64,000 bases of DNA. Origin: Endozoicomonas sp. SESOKO1. Lineage in GTDB: Bacteria > Pseudomonadota > Gammaproteobacteria > Pseudomonadales > Endozoicomonadaceae. Of the stretch, positions 7,914-16,999 are shown one piece after another (position 1 is the stretch's first letter; each line of letters opens with the position of its first letter). The stretch is from positions 27,820 through 91,819 of the forward strand of contig NZ_JAHHPP010000005.1 in assembly GCF_024606265.1 (NCBI RefSeq), read 5' to 3'. Below the pieces are notes generated by a model. That model saw only the letters and a program-made list of their open reading frames with translations. It ran no database searches and had not been told where the DNA came from. The translations under genes were made by a program, and so were the position numbers.

Positions 7914-10235
7914 TCAGACCTCACTTGTGCTTTGCAAAGCCGACAACTCCTCTGTTGAGCTGCTGTTTTCAGTGGACAAACGTTTTCCTATGGCATCCTT
8001 GATCCAGGTAAACGGGTATATAGCCAGCGCTTTACCGCCTAACCCCTGCTGGTAGCCCTGGTACCACTGGTACAGGGCGTAAAGCGCAGCAATGCCGACA
8101 ACCCCTCCTGCCACAATGCCACCGGTCAGGGCTGCTGGAAAATCAACGGAAACTTCTTCGCTGTTATTGTGTCGTAGGGCGGAAGCCGTGCTGTTTATGG
8201 TTCCGTTACCGGGTGCAACGGACACTGGCGATCCGGTTTGCCGGGTTGGCATTGCTGACGACATTTGTTTAATGACAGGCGACATCAGATCACAGGTGGC
8301 CATGGGGAGACCACGGTTGGCCATGGGGGTTAATTCATCACCCGCTCTTTCTGCTGCGAGGCAACGGTCATCATCGCAGCCTTCTACTGGGCTGCTGATA
8401 TTATCAGCAAAACTGGTTAACTCAGTATTGCAGGCAGAGGTGCCGGTAAAGCTGCGATAGGGGTCGCCTGCGGCGGCTATGCCGACAGAATACCCTTTGA
8501 TTTCAACATTACAGGCGGTGGTATTGCTAACTCTGCCAACGTTATCATAGCGACCGGCAGCAACACCGACTGCAGCACTGCCGGTATAACTGTCTGTGTT
8601 TTTTTCCCAGGCGAATAGTACACAGTCAACGGCAGTGGTCTGGTGAACAGCAGTGTCACCATCGTTAAACGCCACGGCAATAGCAACGGAGCTGTTGTTC
8701 ACTTCAGCATCTATTATCGTCTCTATGGCGGTTGTGTTATGGATATTACAACCGTTGGCAACCGCCGCTGCGACGGCTACGTGCCCACCCTTATCAGCAC
8801 CTTTAATGCTGCTGTGGAACAAATCCAGATCCGAGTCGACGTCCAGGGTATGCTCGATTGTGCTGTTGTGACATTCGGCGGTAACGATGCCAACAAGGGT
8901 TGGTGTAATGGAGTTAGCCGTGGCCAGCAAGTGGTTGTCGCGGGAGGTCGTATCCACAATGGTGCATTGACGGGCATCAGCAACCACCATGGCGATGCGC
9001 CCCTCAACCAGGGAATGAGAATGTATTCTGTTTTGCCCGTGGGCCAGCGTACCTTCAACATGGGTATACTTGGCCCTGCCGACAACGCCACCGAGATTGG
9101 CGCCTATAGTGAACTCGGAGCTTTTAATGTGGTTATGCAGCAACGTTGAGTTCCTGACGACCACGTTATCATGTTCGTAACCAACGGTTTTCCCTGCGAT
9201 CAGGCCGATGTTAACATTGATCTCTGGGTCTGGTCCGGGCTTGTTCCAGATACGCTTGCCACTGCCAATTCCAGAGAGGCATACCCTGGAGTTTTTAACC
9301 TGGTTACTGTCGATGGTGGCGTTATCCAGTGCTTGTCCGGCCAGCATGCCGGCATCAATGGCACTGCCCTGGATCGCCATGGTGGCAATGTTGACCAGGT
9401 TCCCCTTTAGGGTGGTACTTTCGTTCATCTTGCCCGCCAGCATACCCAGCTGCAGGTTACGCCTTTCCTCGGGTTTTTCAGCCGTAATCCTGATGGTTGA
9501 ATTTTCTACGACGATGTTTTCCTGTTTCGATGACCCTGCCATGGTGCAGGCAACGAATGCCTCACTGTCGGCGTCGTCAAGCTCTGTACGGTCAATTTGG
9601 CCATCAGTAACGGTGAGATTACGGACTGCCCCATCACCTTCAAGACGGTTAAACATACAGCCCTTCAGGTTGCTGATGGCATTGCCACCGCCGTTGTAGT
9701 CGCCAGTGAAACGTTCAATGGGCTGGTGTTTGCCCGCATCAATGGGGCCACTCTGCAGGTAGCGCTTATCGGCGGAGTAGCATGGCTCTGAGGGTTTGCC
9801 TATTTTGCCCAGCGTTGCACTGCTATCAACAGGAATCGGCTCAACACTGCAGTTCGATGGAGTGGTTGGGCTGACAGTGTCTGCAGGGTTGCTGCTTTTT
9901 GTCGTATACCCATGACACCCCGGCAGGCTGGCCAGCGCCAGACAGGCCATGGCCACCTGGTTAATGGTGTTCAGATAGCTATTGGCCGGTATGGTTTTCT
10001 GGACCAGACGCAGGGCCAGCTCTTTGGGTTGAATATTCAGTTGTATCCAGGGGGTATCTGGCTGACCAGGTCCTTGACTGGGGTCAAAGTCCGGATGGAA
10101 AGATCTAACCAGCGACTTACTGACATTCCAATAGCTTGACCAACCAGAACTGCGCTTCTGGCTTTGATCGCTATCAGTGGCAGCTGAGTCAGATGGTGGT
10201 GTCATTGTTATGCAGGAAGTGAGTACAGGGGTCAT
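7914..10235 (-). CDS. Large repeat-rich, probably beta-helical surface or secreted protein
   Basis: The product has 773 residues. The middle (about 170-640) is a run of short degenerate repeats resembling GLUG/beta-helix rungs, such as GGNAISNLKGCMFNRLEG, NVNIGLIAGKTVG and IGANLGGVVGRA, rich in Asn, Thr, Val and Ile with many paired Cys. A hydrophobic stretch (ASLPGCHGY region near residue 100) and a clear membrane segment near residues 695-720 (GGIVAGGVVGIAALYALY) flank it. The short tail after the segment is Ser/Glu rich. I recognise no enzyme domain. Adhesin or envelope protein is an inference from architecture. The start is uncertain because of other Met codons nearby. Confidence 0.6.
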   Translation of the reverse strand: MTPVLTSCITMTPPSDSAATDSDQSQKRSSGWSSYWNVSKSLVRSFHPDFDPSQGPGQPDTPWIQLNIQPKELALRLVQKTIPANSYLNTINQVAMACLALASLPGCHGYTTKSSNPADTVSPTTPSNCSVEPIPVDSSATLGKIGKPSEPCYSADKRYLQSGPIDAGKHQPIERFTGDYNGGGNAISNLKGCMFNRLEGDGAVRNLTVTDGQIDRTELDDADSEAFVACTMAGSSKQENIVVENSTIRITAEKPEERRNLQLGMLAGKMNESTTLKGNLVNIATMAIQGSAIDAGMLAGQALDNATIDSNQVKNSRVCLSGIGSGKRIWNKPGPDPEINVNIGLIAGKTVGYEHDNVVVRNSTLLHNHIKSSEFTIGANLGGVVGRAKYTHVEGTLAHGQNRIHSHSLVEGRIAMVVADARQCTIVDTTSRDNHLLATANSITPTLVGIVTAECHNSTIEHTLDVDSDLDLFHSSIKGADKGGHVAVAAAVANGCNIHNTTAIETIIDAEVNNSSVAIAVAFNDGDTAVHQTTAVDCVLFAWEKNTDSYTGSAAVGVAAGRYDNVGRVSNTTACNVEIKGYSVGIAAAGDPYRSFTGTSACNTELTSFADNISSPVEGCDDDRCLAAERAGDELTPMANRGLPMATCDLMSPVIKQMSSAMPTRQTGSPVSVAPGNGTINSTASALRHNNSEEVSVDFPAALTGGIVAGGVVGIAALYALYQWYQGYQQGLGGKALAIYPFTWIKDAIGKRLSTENSSSTEELSALQSTSEV

Positions 10236-10408
10236 TGCCAGCCTTCGCTATTGACAGGTTTCGGGTACGGATACAAATGTAGTCGATAATGCGAATGATT
10301 CGCTTTTATTTTTATAATGCCGACCCGACAGTTGCAGTGAGACTGGATAGAGGCTTTCACGATCAGCATTATACTGATGATGGTTTCACTCTTTCGATGG
10401 AGCATTCA

Positions 10409-10744
10409 ATGTTTTACAGAATGAAGGTGGGATTGTTTCTGGTATCGGTTTTAATGTTCTCAGCCTGCTCGGTAGTTGATCATCAAGATCCATCCAGGGA
10501 GCTTCAGCCCGCACCTCCCGATACGCTTCAGGAAAATACGCTATACACCAATATGCATACCTATGGCCAGTACATGGGGTGCCGTGCTGCGCAAAGCAAT
10601 AAAGGACTGCCCCAGGCAGGCTGGAATCAGGCTCCGGCATTGCCAGGCACCTACGAGGAATATCGCAGTGGCTGGCAGGAAGGCTTTGATAAATGCCGGA
10701 TAGGGCTGGGGCCTGTAGTGCCTCCCAGCCACGTCTATCCGTAA
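10409..10744 (+). CDS. Small putative lipoprotein
   Basis: Starting at the ATG at 10409, with the GGAG of an upstream in-frame ATGGAG as ribosome-binding site, the product is 111 residues. It has a lipoprotein-type signal peptide: MFYRMK, a hydrophobic core GLFLVSVLMFSA, then Cys at residue 19. The mature part carries YGQYMGCRAAQ and YRSGWQEGFDKCRIG, two Cys-containing segments that might form a disulfide. The reading frame stays open back to 10289 but the extra residues do not fit a signal peptide. Function unknown. Confidence 0.6.
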   Translation: MFYRMKVGLFLVSVLMFSACSVVDHQDPSRELQPAPPDTLQENTLYTNMHTYGQYMGCRAAQSNKGLPQAGWNQAPALPGTYEEYRSGWQEGFDKCRIGLGPVVPPSHVYP

Positions 10745-10795
10745 GCAAAATCAGGTTAACGGGGTGAAAACCTTTCAGGTACTCTCTACTGCTTA

Positions 10796-13021
10796 CTACC
10801 TGAGTCGCCCTTTCTTCTGTCGGGCAGAGGTATTCTTTGCTGCCCTCGCATTGCGATTATCCCACTGACTGCCCCGGGCTTTCTGGAAGTCCTGCGATTG
10901 TACCCGTTGGCCTGATCTTCTCTGCCCCTTGTTTTCCTCCTCCGGAATCAATTGATGTTTACCGGAACCAATCAGGTCGGAACGATTCATATCCCGCAGG
11001 GCCTGACGCAGGAAGGGCCAGTTTTTCGCATCATGGTAACGGAGAAATGCCTTTTGTAAACGACGCTGATCCAATGTTCTGGGCGTATACAAACGGGGAC
11101 TTTTATAGCTGACCCGCTTCAGCGGATTCTTCTGGGCATGATACATGGCCGTGGCCAGGGACATGGGTGATGGATAGAACGTCTGTACCTGATCCACACG
11201 GAACCTGTTTTTCTTCAACCATAAGGAAAGGTTCAACATATCTTCATCTTCACAGCCGGGGTGAGCGGCAATAAAGTAAGGAATCAGATACTGTTTTTTA
11301 CCCGCCTTCTGTGAGAAGTGTTCAAACATCTTTTTAAAGGCGTCATAGGTTCCCATCCCCGGTTTCATCATCAGATCGAGAGTGCCTTTTTCCGTATGTT
11401 CCGGGGCAATCTTTAAATAGCCACCCACATGGTGCGTCACCAGCTCTTCCACATATTCCGGGTCTTCCACCGCCAGGTCATAACGCAGGCCCGAGGCAAT
11501 GGCAATTTTCCGGATGCCCGGCAGGGCGCGGGCTTTCCGGTAAAGCTCGGTGGTCTGCTGATGGGAAGTTTTCAGGTTTTTACAGATCCCCGGGAAGACG
11601 CAGGATAACCGACGACAACTGGCCTGGATTTTTTCATCCTTGCAATTGAGATGGTACATATTGGCGGTTGGACCGCCCAGGTCCGATATCTGCCCGGTAA
11701 AGCCCGGTACTTTTTCCCGAATATCTTCCAGTTCGGCAATCACCGATTCATGGGAGCGACTCTGGATAATACGGCCTTCATGCTCAGTTATGGAGCAGAA
11801 AGAACACCCTCCAAAACAGCCACGCATGATATTGACCGAAGTTTTGATCATCTCGTAGGCCGGAATATTGGCATTGCCATAAGACGGATGCGGACGACGC
11901 TGGTAAAACAGGCCAAAAACGCCGTCAATCTCAGGAGTTGCCAGGGGAATGGGTGGCGGGTTAACCCAGAGTTCACGGTTGCCATGCTTCTGTACCAGCA
12001 CCCGGGCATTATGGGGGTTAGATTCCTGGTGCAATACCCGGGAAGCATGGGCATAAAGCACCGGATCATTGCGCACCTTGTCAAAGGATGGCAACCGTAT
12101 GCAGGTGGATTCCGGGTTCAGCTGCTGGTTGCGATGCAGTGGCATGGGAATAATGCGCACCGGCTGCACGCTATTATCATCCGCAACATCACCCGCCAGC
12201 TGCGACTGACCGTCGGTTTTCTTATCACAAACCGTCTCTTCTACTTCAGCGTAAGGGCTGATGCCATACGCCTCTTCCAGTGATTGAATATCCCTGGGCC
12301 AGTCAATCCGAGATGAATCAATTTCAGTCCAGCCAGACGGTACCGCCGACTTGATGACCACGGTTCCCCGGATATCATCAATCTCCCGGATTGTCATGCC
12401 TTTCGCCAATCGATCGGCCACCTCGGCCAGCGCCCGCTCGGCATTGCCATAAAGCAGAATATCGCCGGTGGCATCGATCAATACGGAACGACGCACTTCA
12501 TCACTCCAGTAATCATATTGGGCAATACGACGCAAACTGGCTTCAATGCCACCGAGCACCACCGGGACATCACTGTAGGCTTCCTTGCAGCGCTGGCTGT
12601 AGACAATCACGGAGCGGTCCGGTCGCTTGCCCGGCTCTGCGTTCGGCGTATAGGCATCGTCATTACGGACTTTCAGGTCGGCGGTGTAGCGGTTAATCAT
12701 GGAATCCATGTTGCCGCCAGTCACACCAAAGAACAGGTTCGGCTTGCCCAGCCGTTTGAAATCTTCCGGGTTACTCCAGTCCGGCTGGGAGATAATCCCT
12801 ACCCGGAATCCCTGGGATTCCAGAAAACGGCCAATCACCGCCATGCCAAAGCTGGGATGGTCTACATAGGCGTCGCCGGTCACAATGATAATGTCGCAGG
12901 AATCCCAGCCAAGCGCATCCATCTCTTTACGGGACATGGGCAACCAGGGCGACGTGCCATAGCATTCAGCCCAGTACTTGGGATAGGCGAAAAGGTCCGG
13001 TGCGGTTTTCGGTGTGGGCAT
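10796..13021 (-). CDS. ygiQ: YgiQ family radical SAM protein
   Basis: The 741-residue protein has a cobalamin-binding-like N-terminal domain (about 40-230), then the radical-SAM cluster motif CFGGCSFC near residue 390. The trailing domain contains [14 protein letters not shown] and a basic tail (RQKKGRLR). The whole matches the conserved UPF0313/YgiQ family, whose reaction is not established. Length and motif order are normal. The gene stands alone between the lipoprotein and the homeodomain cluster. Confidence 0.9.
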   Translation of the reverse strand: MPTPKTAPDLFAYPKYWAECYGTSPWLPMSRKEMDALGWDSCDIIIVTGDAYVDHPSFGMAVIGRFLESQGFRVGIISQPDWSNPEDFKRLGKPNLFFGVTGGNMDSMINRYTADLKVRNDDAYTPNAEPGKRPDRSVIVYSQRCKEAYSDVPVVLGGIEASLRRIAQYDYWSDEVRRSVLIDATGDILLYGNAERALAEVADRLAKGMTIREIDDIRGTVVIKSAVPSGWTEIDSSRIDWPRDIQSLEEAYGISPYAEVEETVCDKKTDGQSQLAGDVADDNSVQPVRIIPMPLHRNQQLNPESTCIRLPSFDKVRNDPVLYAHASRVLHQESNPHNARVLVQKHGNRELWVNPPPIPLATPEIDGVFGLFYQRRPHPSYGNANIPAYEMIKTSVNIMRGCFGGCSFCSITEHEGRIIQSRSHESVIAELEDIREKVPGFTGQISDLGGPTANMYHLNCKDEKIQASCRRLSCVFPGICKNLKTSHQQTTELYRKARALPGIRKIAIASGLRYDLAVEDPEYVEELVTHHVGGYLKIAPEHTEKGTLDLMMKPGMGTYDAFKKMFEHFSQKAGKKQYLIPYFIAAHPGCEDEDMLNLSLWLKKNRFRVDQVQTFYPSPMSLATAMYHAQKNPLKRVSYKSPRLYTPRTLDQRRLQKAFLRYHDAKNWPFLRQALRDMNRSDLIGSGKHQLIPEEENKGQRRSGQRVQSQDFQKARGSQWDNRNARAAKNTSARQKKGRLR

Positions 13022-13188
13022 GAATTCTTGGGTGCTGTGATGAAAAACCGGCTATTTTCACAGAAAACACCCGTCAGTCCTACCCCCGTATTTAAATCAG
13101 TGGCTTCTGATTAGCGAAAAACCGATAAGAAAGGTCAGATGACTATCAGCACTTAATGCTCCCTTATCGGTCACTTTGTCCACGCTCT

Positions 13189-14265
13189 CTAATTGACCAG
13201 GCTCTGTGAGCTACCTGGAGACGTTGAGCTGGGAGAGTCCGACTCGTCATCATCTCTAGCTGGATGCCTGGTTGAAATAGCTACAGGAAGCTCGAGCACA
13301 GAACGCTTGGATTGACTGCAGTCAGCGACTGAAAAGGTTGATCGTACCTGGGGAGTTCCATCAAATTTCACTATCATGTTTTGCAACGCATCAACGGGTG
13401 ATTTAGCCTGGGTAGTGCTGACTACTTCCTTTTCACAAAATAAGGTATATCTCTTTTTTGCATCAACGTCTTGCCAGGAAACTGAAGATATTTGCTGATT
13501 GGCCAAAAAGATCTGAGAAACCTCCTTCGGGGCCTCCATATATCGATCCCTGTTACTTTTTTCAACATTTGTACTAGGCTGGTTTTTGGTGTTTTTGGTG
13601 TTTATCCTTTTATTCTGAAACCATGTTTTTACCTGATGTTCAGACATATCCAACCTGGTGGCCAGCACATATCGATCAGCAGCATTTACATATTTGGTAT
13701 ATTGAAATACTTCATTTAGTTCTTGAACTTTCCAATCGGGAAAATTCGTTCGTTTTTTACGTACTTTATGCTCAGGACCTGCTTGTCTGGCATTCAATTC
13801 ACTCGTATCAGCATTGCGCTTTACTTTCCCGGAGGAAGCTGGCTGGCCACTCCCCCCTGCCACCGCATTCACTGGTTCAGTGGCAGTAGCTGCCCAACCA
13901 TAAGGCCAATAAACAGGATTCATACCTAACCCTTCCAGCTCCTGAGGCCCTCTGTAATATGGAATAAAGGATGGTGCCATTGCAGGTTGATTATGCAGAT
14001 ACAAATTTCCTGTTACATTACCTACGCTTGAAATTCCCGGGCCAAATCTTTCTGGAGGAAAAAAGTCCCTTGCCTGTGACATCCCGGGCATAAAACTGTT
14101 CACGAAATAAGCTGGCTCAGCGTGCGCGACAGAAAACCTGCCGTATAAGCTCGAATGACGACATCCTGGTCCACAGGCTGAATGGGGGTAAACAGAACCG
14201 AAAGAGTTAACTGAGCCAGATGATAACATGTCCGGTCGATTGGGAGAGAGCCTTGCAGAATCCAT
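13189..14265 (-). CDS. Homeodomain protein 1 of 3 (eukaryote-like)
   Basis: The 358-residue protein carries a full 60-residue homeodomain at about 168-228: a basic arm (RKKRTNF), helix 1 (WKVQELNEVF), helix 2 (DRYVLATRLDM) and the recognition helix QVKTWFQNKR (211-220), followed by another basic stretch. WFQNKR with W48, F49, N51 and R53 is the canonical DNA-contact set of animal homeodomains and differs from bacterial helix-turn-helix regulators. The N-terminal 130 residues are Pro/Ser/Tyr rich and aligned with the two paralogues downstream, including YFVNSFMPGM (53-62). No bacterial domain and no Sec signal are seen. A secreted protein acting in host nuclei is the likely, but unproven, role. 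Confidence 0.85.
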   Translation of the reverse strand: MDSARLSPNRPDMLSSGSVNSFGSVYPHSACGPGCRHSSLYGRFSVAHAEPAYFVNSFMPGMSQARDFFPPERFGPGISSVGNVTGNLYLHNQPAMAPSFIPYYRGPQELEGLGMNPVYWPYGWAATATEPVNAVAGGSGQPASSGKVKRNADTSELNARQAGPEHKVRKKRTNFPDWKVQELNEVFQYTKYVNAADRYVLATRLDMSEHQVKTWFQNKRINTKNTKNQPSTNVEKSNRDRYMEAPKEVSQIFLANQQISSVSWQDVDAKKRYTLFCEKEVVSTTQAKSPVDALQNMIVKFDGTPQVRSTFSVADCSQSKRSVLELPVAISTRHPARDDDESDSPSSTSPGSSQSLVN

Positions 14266-14345
14266 ATAATCTAATCAGCCAATTCGTTGTAGATAAATCC
14301 ATACTAGACGCGATAATCAAAAAATCTAATTAACGGTAAAAATTT
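14266..14345 (-). promoter_or_regulatory. Conserved upstream region of homeodomain gene 1
   Basis: These roughly 80 bases before the gene share CCATACTAGACGC, AATCAAAAAATCTA and a run of T/A with the regions before homeodomain genes 2 and 3. Conservation outside the coding part suggests a common promoter or operator. The following 14346-14415 contains nothing I can identify before the end of gene 2. Confidence 0.6.
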
Positions 14346-14415
14346 TTATCCTCAACTTCTCGCAATCCTCGCTACGGACGCCTAAGTCCGACAGGCTCCC
14401 AATTATGTAAAACGG

Positions 14416-15462
14416 TCAGTTGGCCCTGGAAGAGTCCGACTCACTATCAGATTTAGCGAGTTCCCCGGAAGCAGGGGATTCAGGCTCGGGACTCCTGGAT
14501 TGACTACTCTCAGTGACTGAAGAAGAACGTACATATGGAGTTCTTTCTTTCACCAACATTTGTTGCAATGCATCAATGGGTGATATAGCCATAGTACGGC
14601 TGACCACCGCCCTTTCACACTGCAGAGTGTATCTCTGCTTTCCACCAATACCTGAATCTGAAGACATTTGCTGTCTAGCCCTTAAGGCCTGAGAAATCAA
14701 TTTCGATCTCGATGGACTCAGAGATTGAACGCAGTTACTTCCATTTTTTGAAGGAACCCACCTTTTGGCCTTCGCCCTTTTGTTCTGGAACCATACTTTT
14801 ACCTGCTCTTCCTTGATCTGCAATCTTGCCGCCAACTCAGATTTTGACTCGCTTGATAAATATTGACCACGTCGGAATGCATTATTGAGTTGTTGAACTT
14901 TCCAGTCGGGAAAGACTGTTCGTTCTTTAACTCCTTTATATTTGGGACCCGGTAACCGGGAGTGCGGTATACTCGTATCAGCCTTGCACTCTGTCACGAT
15001 GGGAGAAACGGGTTGGCAGCGTCTCATCCCAGCATCCACCGTATTGCCGGGCGTATTGCCGGGAGTAGCAGTCCAGTAAAAAGGCAAATAAGCAGCCCCC
15101 ATACCAGGCCCCGCCAGTTCCTGAGACCCGGAGGGACAAGGGGTAAAGGATGGAGTCATTGCAGCCTGATTATGCAGGGACAAATTTCTTGGGACCTGAC
15201 CCGCACTTGAAACACCCAGGCCAAACCTGCCTGAAGGGAAAAGATCCCTTACCGGTGGCATCCCGGGTAAAAAACTGTTCACTGAATAGACTGGCTGTGT
15301 ATCAGAGTGAGCTACTGAAAACCTGCCATAAGCGGACGAATGTTGACTCCCCGGCCTACAGGCTGGATGGTTTTCAGCAGTTACTGATGAACTGAATCTG
15401 CCCGGCGACGCTTTGTCAATAGGGCTTGGGGGCAACACTGCAGGATCCATAAAATCAGCCAA
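14416..15462 (-). CDS. Homeodomain protein 2 of 3 (eukaryote-like)
   Basis: The product has 348 residues, with the homeodomain at about 178-237: arm KERTVF, helix 1 WKVQQLNNAF, helix 2 KSELAARLQI and helix 3 QVKVWFQNKR (220-229), then AKAKR. The N-terminal region keeps blocks shared with the paralogues: AYGRFSVAHSD, VYSVNSFLPGM (58-68), SGRFGLGVSS and NLSLHNQAAM. The C-terminus is acidic and Ser-rich (SDSESDSSRAN). The three copies differ throughout the homeodomain while keeping its fold residues, which suggests selection rather than decay. First codons MADFMDP may be preceded or replaced by the second Met. Function inferred as host-directed DNA binding. Confidence 0.85.
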   Translation of the reverse strand: MADFMDPAVLPPSPIDKASPGRFSSSVTAENHPACRPGSQHSSAYGRFSVAHSDTQPVYSVNSFLPGMPPVRDLFPSGRFGLGVSSAGQVPRNLSLHNQAAMTPSFTPCPSGSQELAGPGMGAAYLPFYWTATPGNTPGNTVDAGMRRCQPVSPIVTECKADTSIPHSRLPGPKYKGVKERTVFPDWKVQQLNNAFRRGQYLSSESKSELAARLQIKEEQVKVWFQNKRAKAKRWVPSKNGSNCVQSLSPSRSKLISQALRARQQMSSDSGIGGKQRYTLQCERAVVSRTMAISPIDALQQMLVKERTPYVRSSSVTESSQSRSPEPESPASGELAKSDSESDSSRAN

Positions 15463-15545
15463 TTTGTTGTTGATAGTTCCATACTAGACGCAAGAATCAA
15501 AAAATCTATTGAACAGTAAAATTTTTCTGTAAATGGAAAATTGAA
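15463..15545 (-). promoter_or_regulatory. Conserved upstream region of homeodomain gene 2
   Basis: The bases before the gene share CCATACTAGACGCAAGAATC and AAAAAATCTATTGAAC with the other two copies, at the same distance from the ATG. They probably contain the promoter. Confidence 0.6.
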
Positions 15546-15566
15546 AGACAACCCGCCTTTTTCTAT

Positions 15567-16616
15567 TCAGGTTATTAGACCAGGTGAGTTGGAAGAATCA
15601 GGCTCATAATGCGCTTTAGTTAATTCCCTGGCAGAAGCAGTTACCGGAAGTTCAGAATCATTACCTCTGGAGTGTCTGTAGCCATCGGCTAAACAGGAGA
15701 ATCGTACCTGAGCAATATCATCGATTTTTACTAACATGCCCTCTACTGCATCAGCTGTTGATGATTCAGCCATGGCACTGGTGCCCTCTCTGTCAGCAAG
15801 TAACGAGTATCTCTGCTGTTCACCAGTGACTTGCCCGGAAACGGTAGACGTTTGCTGTGTGCTCAATAAGGACTCAGGCACTTTTTTCGATGCCTCCGGA
15901 AATTGGTCGGTGTTCCTTGTCAAATCTGCCATGGCCTGCCTTTTGACATTCATTCTTTTATTCTGAAACCATACTTTTATCTGCTCTTCTGTCATCTGTA
16001 ATTTTGAAGCCAGCCCAGATCGTTGATAGCTTTTTATATAAGCCGATTTGTGAAAAGCTTTGTTAAGTTCATAAACTTTCCATGGAGGAAAATTTGTTCG
16101 TTTTTTACGTGCTTTTTTCTGCGGGCCTGCTTGTCGGGACTTCGATTCACTGGTATCGGCCTGATGCGTTGTCTTCCTGAAGGAATCTGGCTGGCTGGTT
16201 TCCACCATCGCATTCACTGGACTGGTGGGAGTAGCGGTGCAACCATAGGGGCAATAACCAGAAGCCATACCAACCCCTGCCAGTTGCTGAGCTTCCACGG
16301 GATAAGGGGGATAGTCTGGCACCATTGCTACCTGATTATGCAGGGACAAATTCCTTGGGACATTACCAACACTCGAAACTCCCGAACCAAATCTGCCTGA
16401 AGGGTAAAGGTCCCTTTCCAGTGGCATCCCGGGTAAAAAATTGCTCACTGAAAAGATGGGTCGAGTATCAGAGCGCTCTACAGAAAACCTGCCATAAACG
16501 GACGTATGCCTATCTTCTGGTGCACGGCCTGGATGGGAACGATCAGTTCGGGGTGAACTGAATTCGCCAGACATCGACATATTAAGTGGGGTGCGGGGGT
16601 ACAGTGCAGAATCCAT
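15567..16616 (-). CDS. Homeodomain protein 3 of 3 (eukaryote-like)
   Basis: The product has 349 residues, with the homeodomain at about 170-229: arm KKRTNF, helix 1 WKVYELNKAF, helix 2 RSGLASKLQM and helix 3 QIKVWFQNKR (212-221), then MNVKRQ. The N-terminal half matches its paralogues (VYGRFSVERSDTRP, NLSLHNQVAM). IFSVSNFLPGM at 54-64 resembles the eh1 motif (FSIxxIL) by which many animal homeodomain repressors bind Groucho/TLE. The C-terminal part is acidic. The gene is the upstream member of the tandem array. It is either a transfer from an animal or a convergent mimic; the intact WFQNKR and arm favour transfer. Confidence 0.85.
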   Translation of the reverse strand: MDSALYPRTPLNMSMSGEFSSPRTDRSHPGRAPEDRHTSVYGRFSVERSDTRPIFSVSNFLPGMPLERDLYPSGRFGSGVSSVGNVPRNLSLHNQVAMVPDYPPYPVEAQQLAGVGMASGYCPYGCTATPTSPVNAMVETSQPDSFRKTTHQADTSESKSRQAGPQKKARKKRTNFPPWKVYELNKAFHKSAYIKSYQRSGLASKLQMTEEQIKVWFQNKRMNVKRQAMADLTRNTDQFPEASKKVPESLLSTQQTSTVSGQVTGEQQRYSLLADREGTSAMAESSTADAVEGMLVKIDDIAQVRFSCLADGYRHSRGNDSELPVTASARELTKAHYEPDSSNSPGLIT

Positions 16617-16999
16617 AAAATCAGCCTATTCGTTATAGATAGACCCATACTAGACGCAAGAATAAAAAAATCTAATGAACCGTAAAGTTTTTCTGCAGGG
16701 CCTGCCGTACCCAACACTGATCTGTCGGCAAACACGCCGGAGTTTCTCTGGCCCCTGGTGACCATTAAAGGTTGAAAGCACCTGTGGGGAAGACTGGCGG
16801 GCCACCCCTGCCCCGGGTCATGCGCCGTATATTGTGAGGTATCCGGTGAAGCGTTAACAGGGGTAAAAGACTGGGGCAGTTTGGTTTTTCTTGCATGAGG
16901 ATAAAACCCGTCTGATACGCTTCGCCAGAGTTGACGTGAAGAAAAGGAAGAAGGGAAAGCCAGTGACGTTTCCTGGATATTGGGAAATTACCCCTCACG
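16617..16999 (-). promoter_or_regulatory. Upstream region of homeodomain gene 3 and unassigned DNA
   Basis: The part at 16617-16690 repeats the shared element (CCCATACTAGACGCAAGAAT, AAAAAATCTAATGAAC). The remaining 300 bases up to the histidine kinase stop contain no gene I can support; short open frames there look random. Confidence 0.5.

Noticed and set aside
13189..16616. Homeodomain genes as host (animal) contamination or assembly error
   Set aside because: The three genes are intron-free, spaced as bacterial genes with shared upstream elements, and continuous with bacterial neighbours on both sides.
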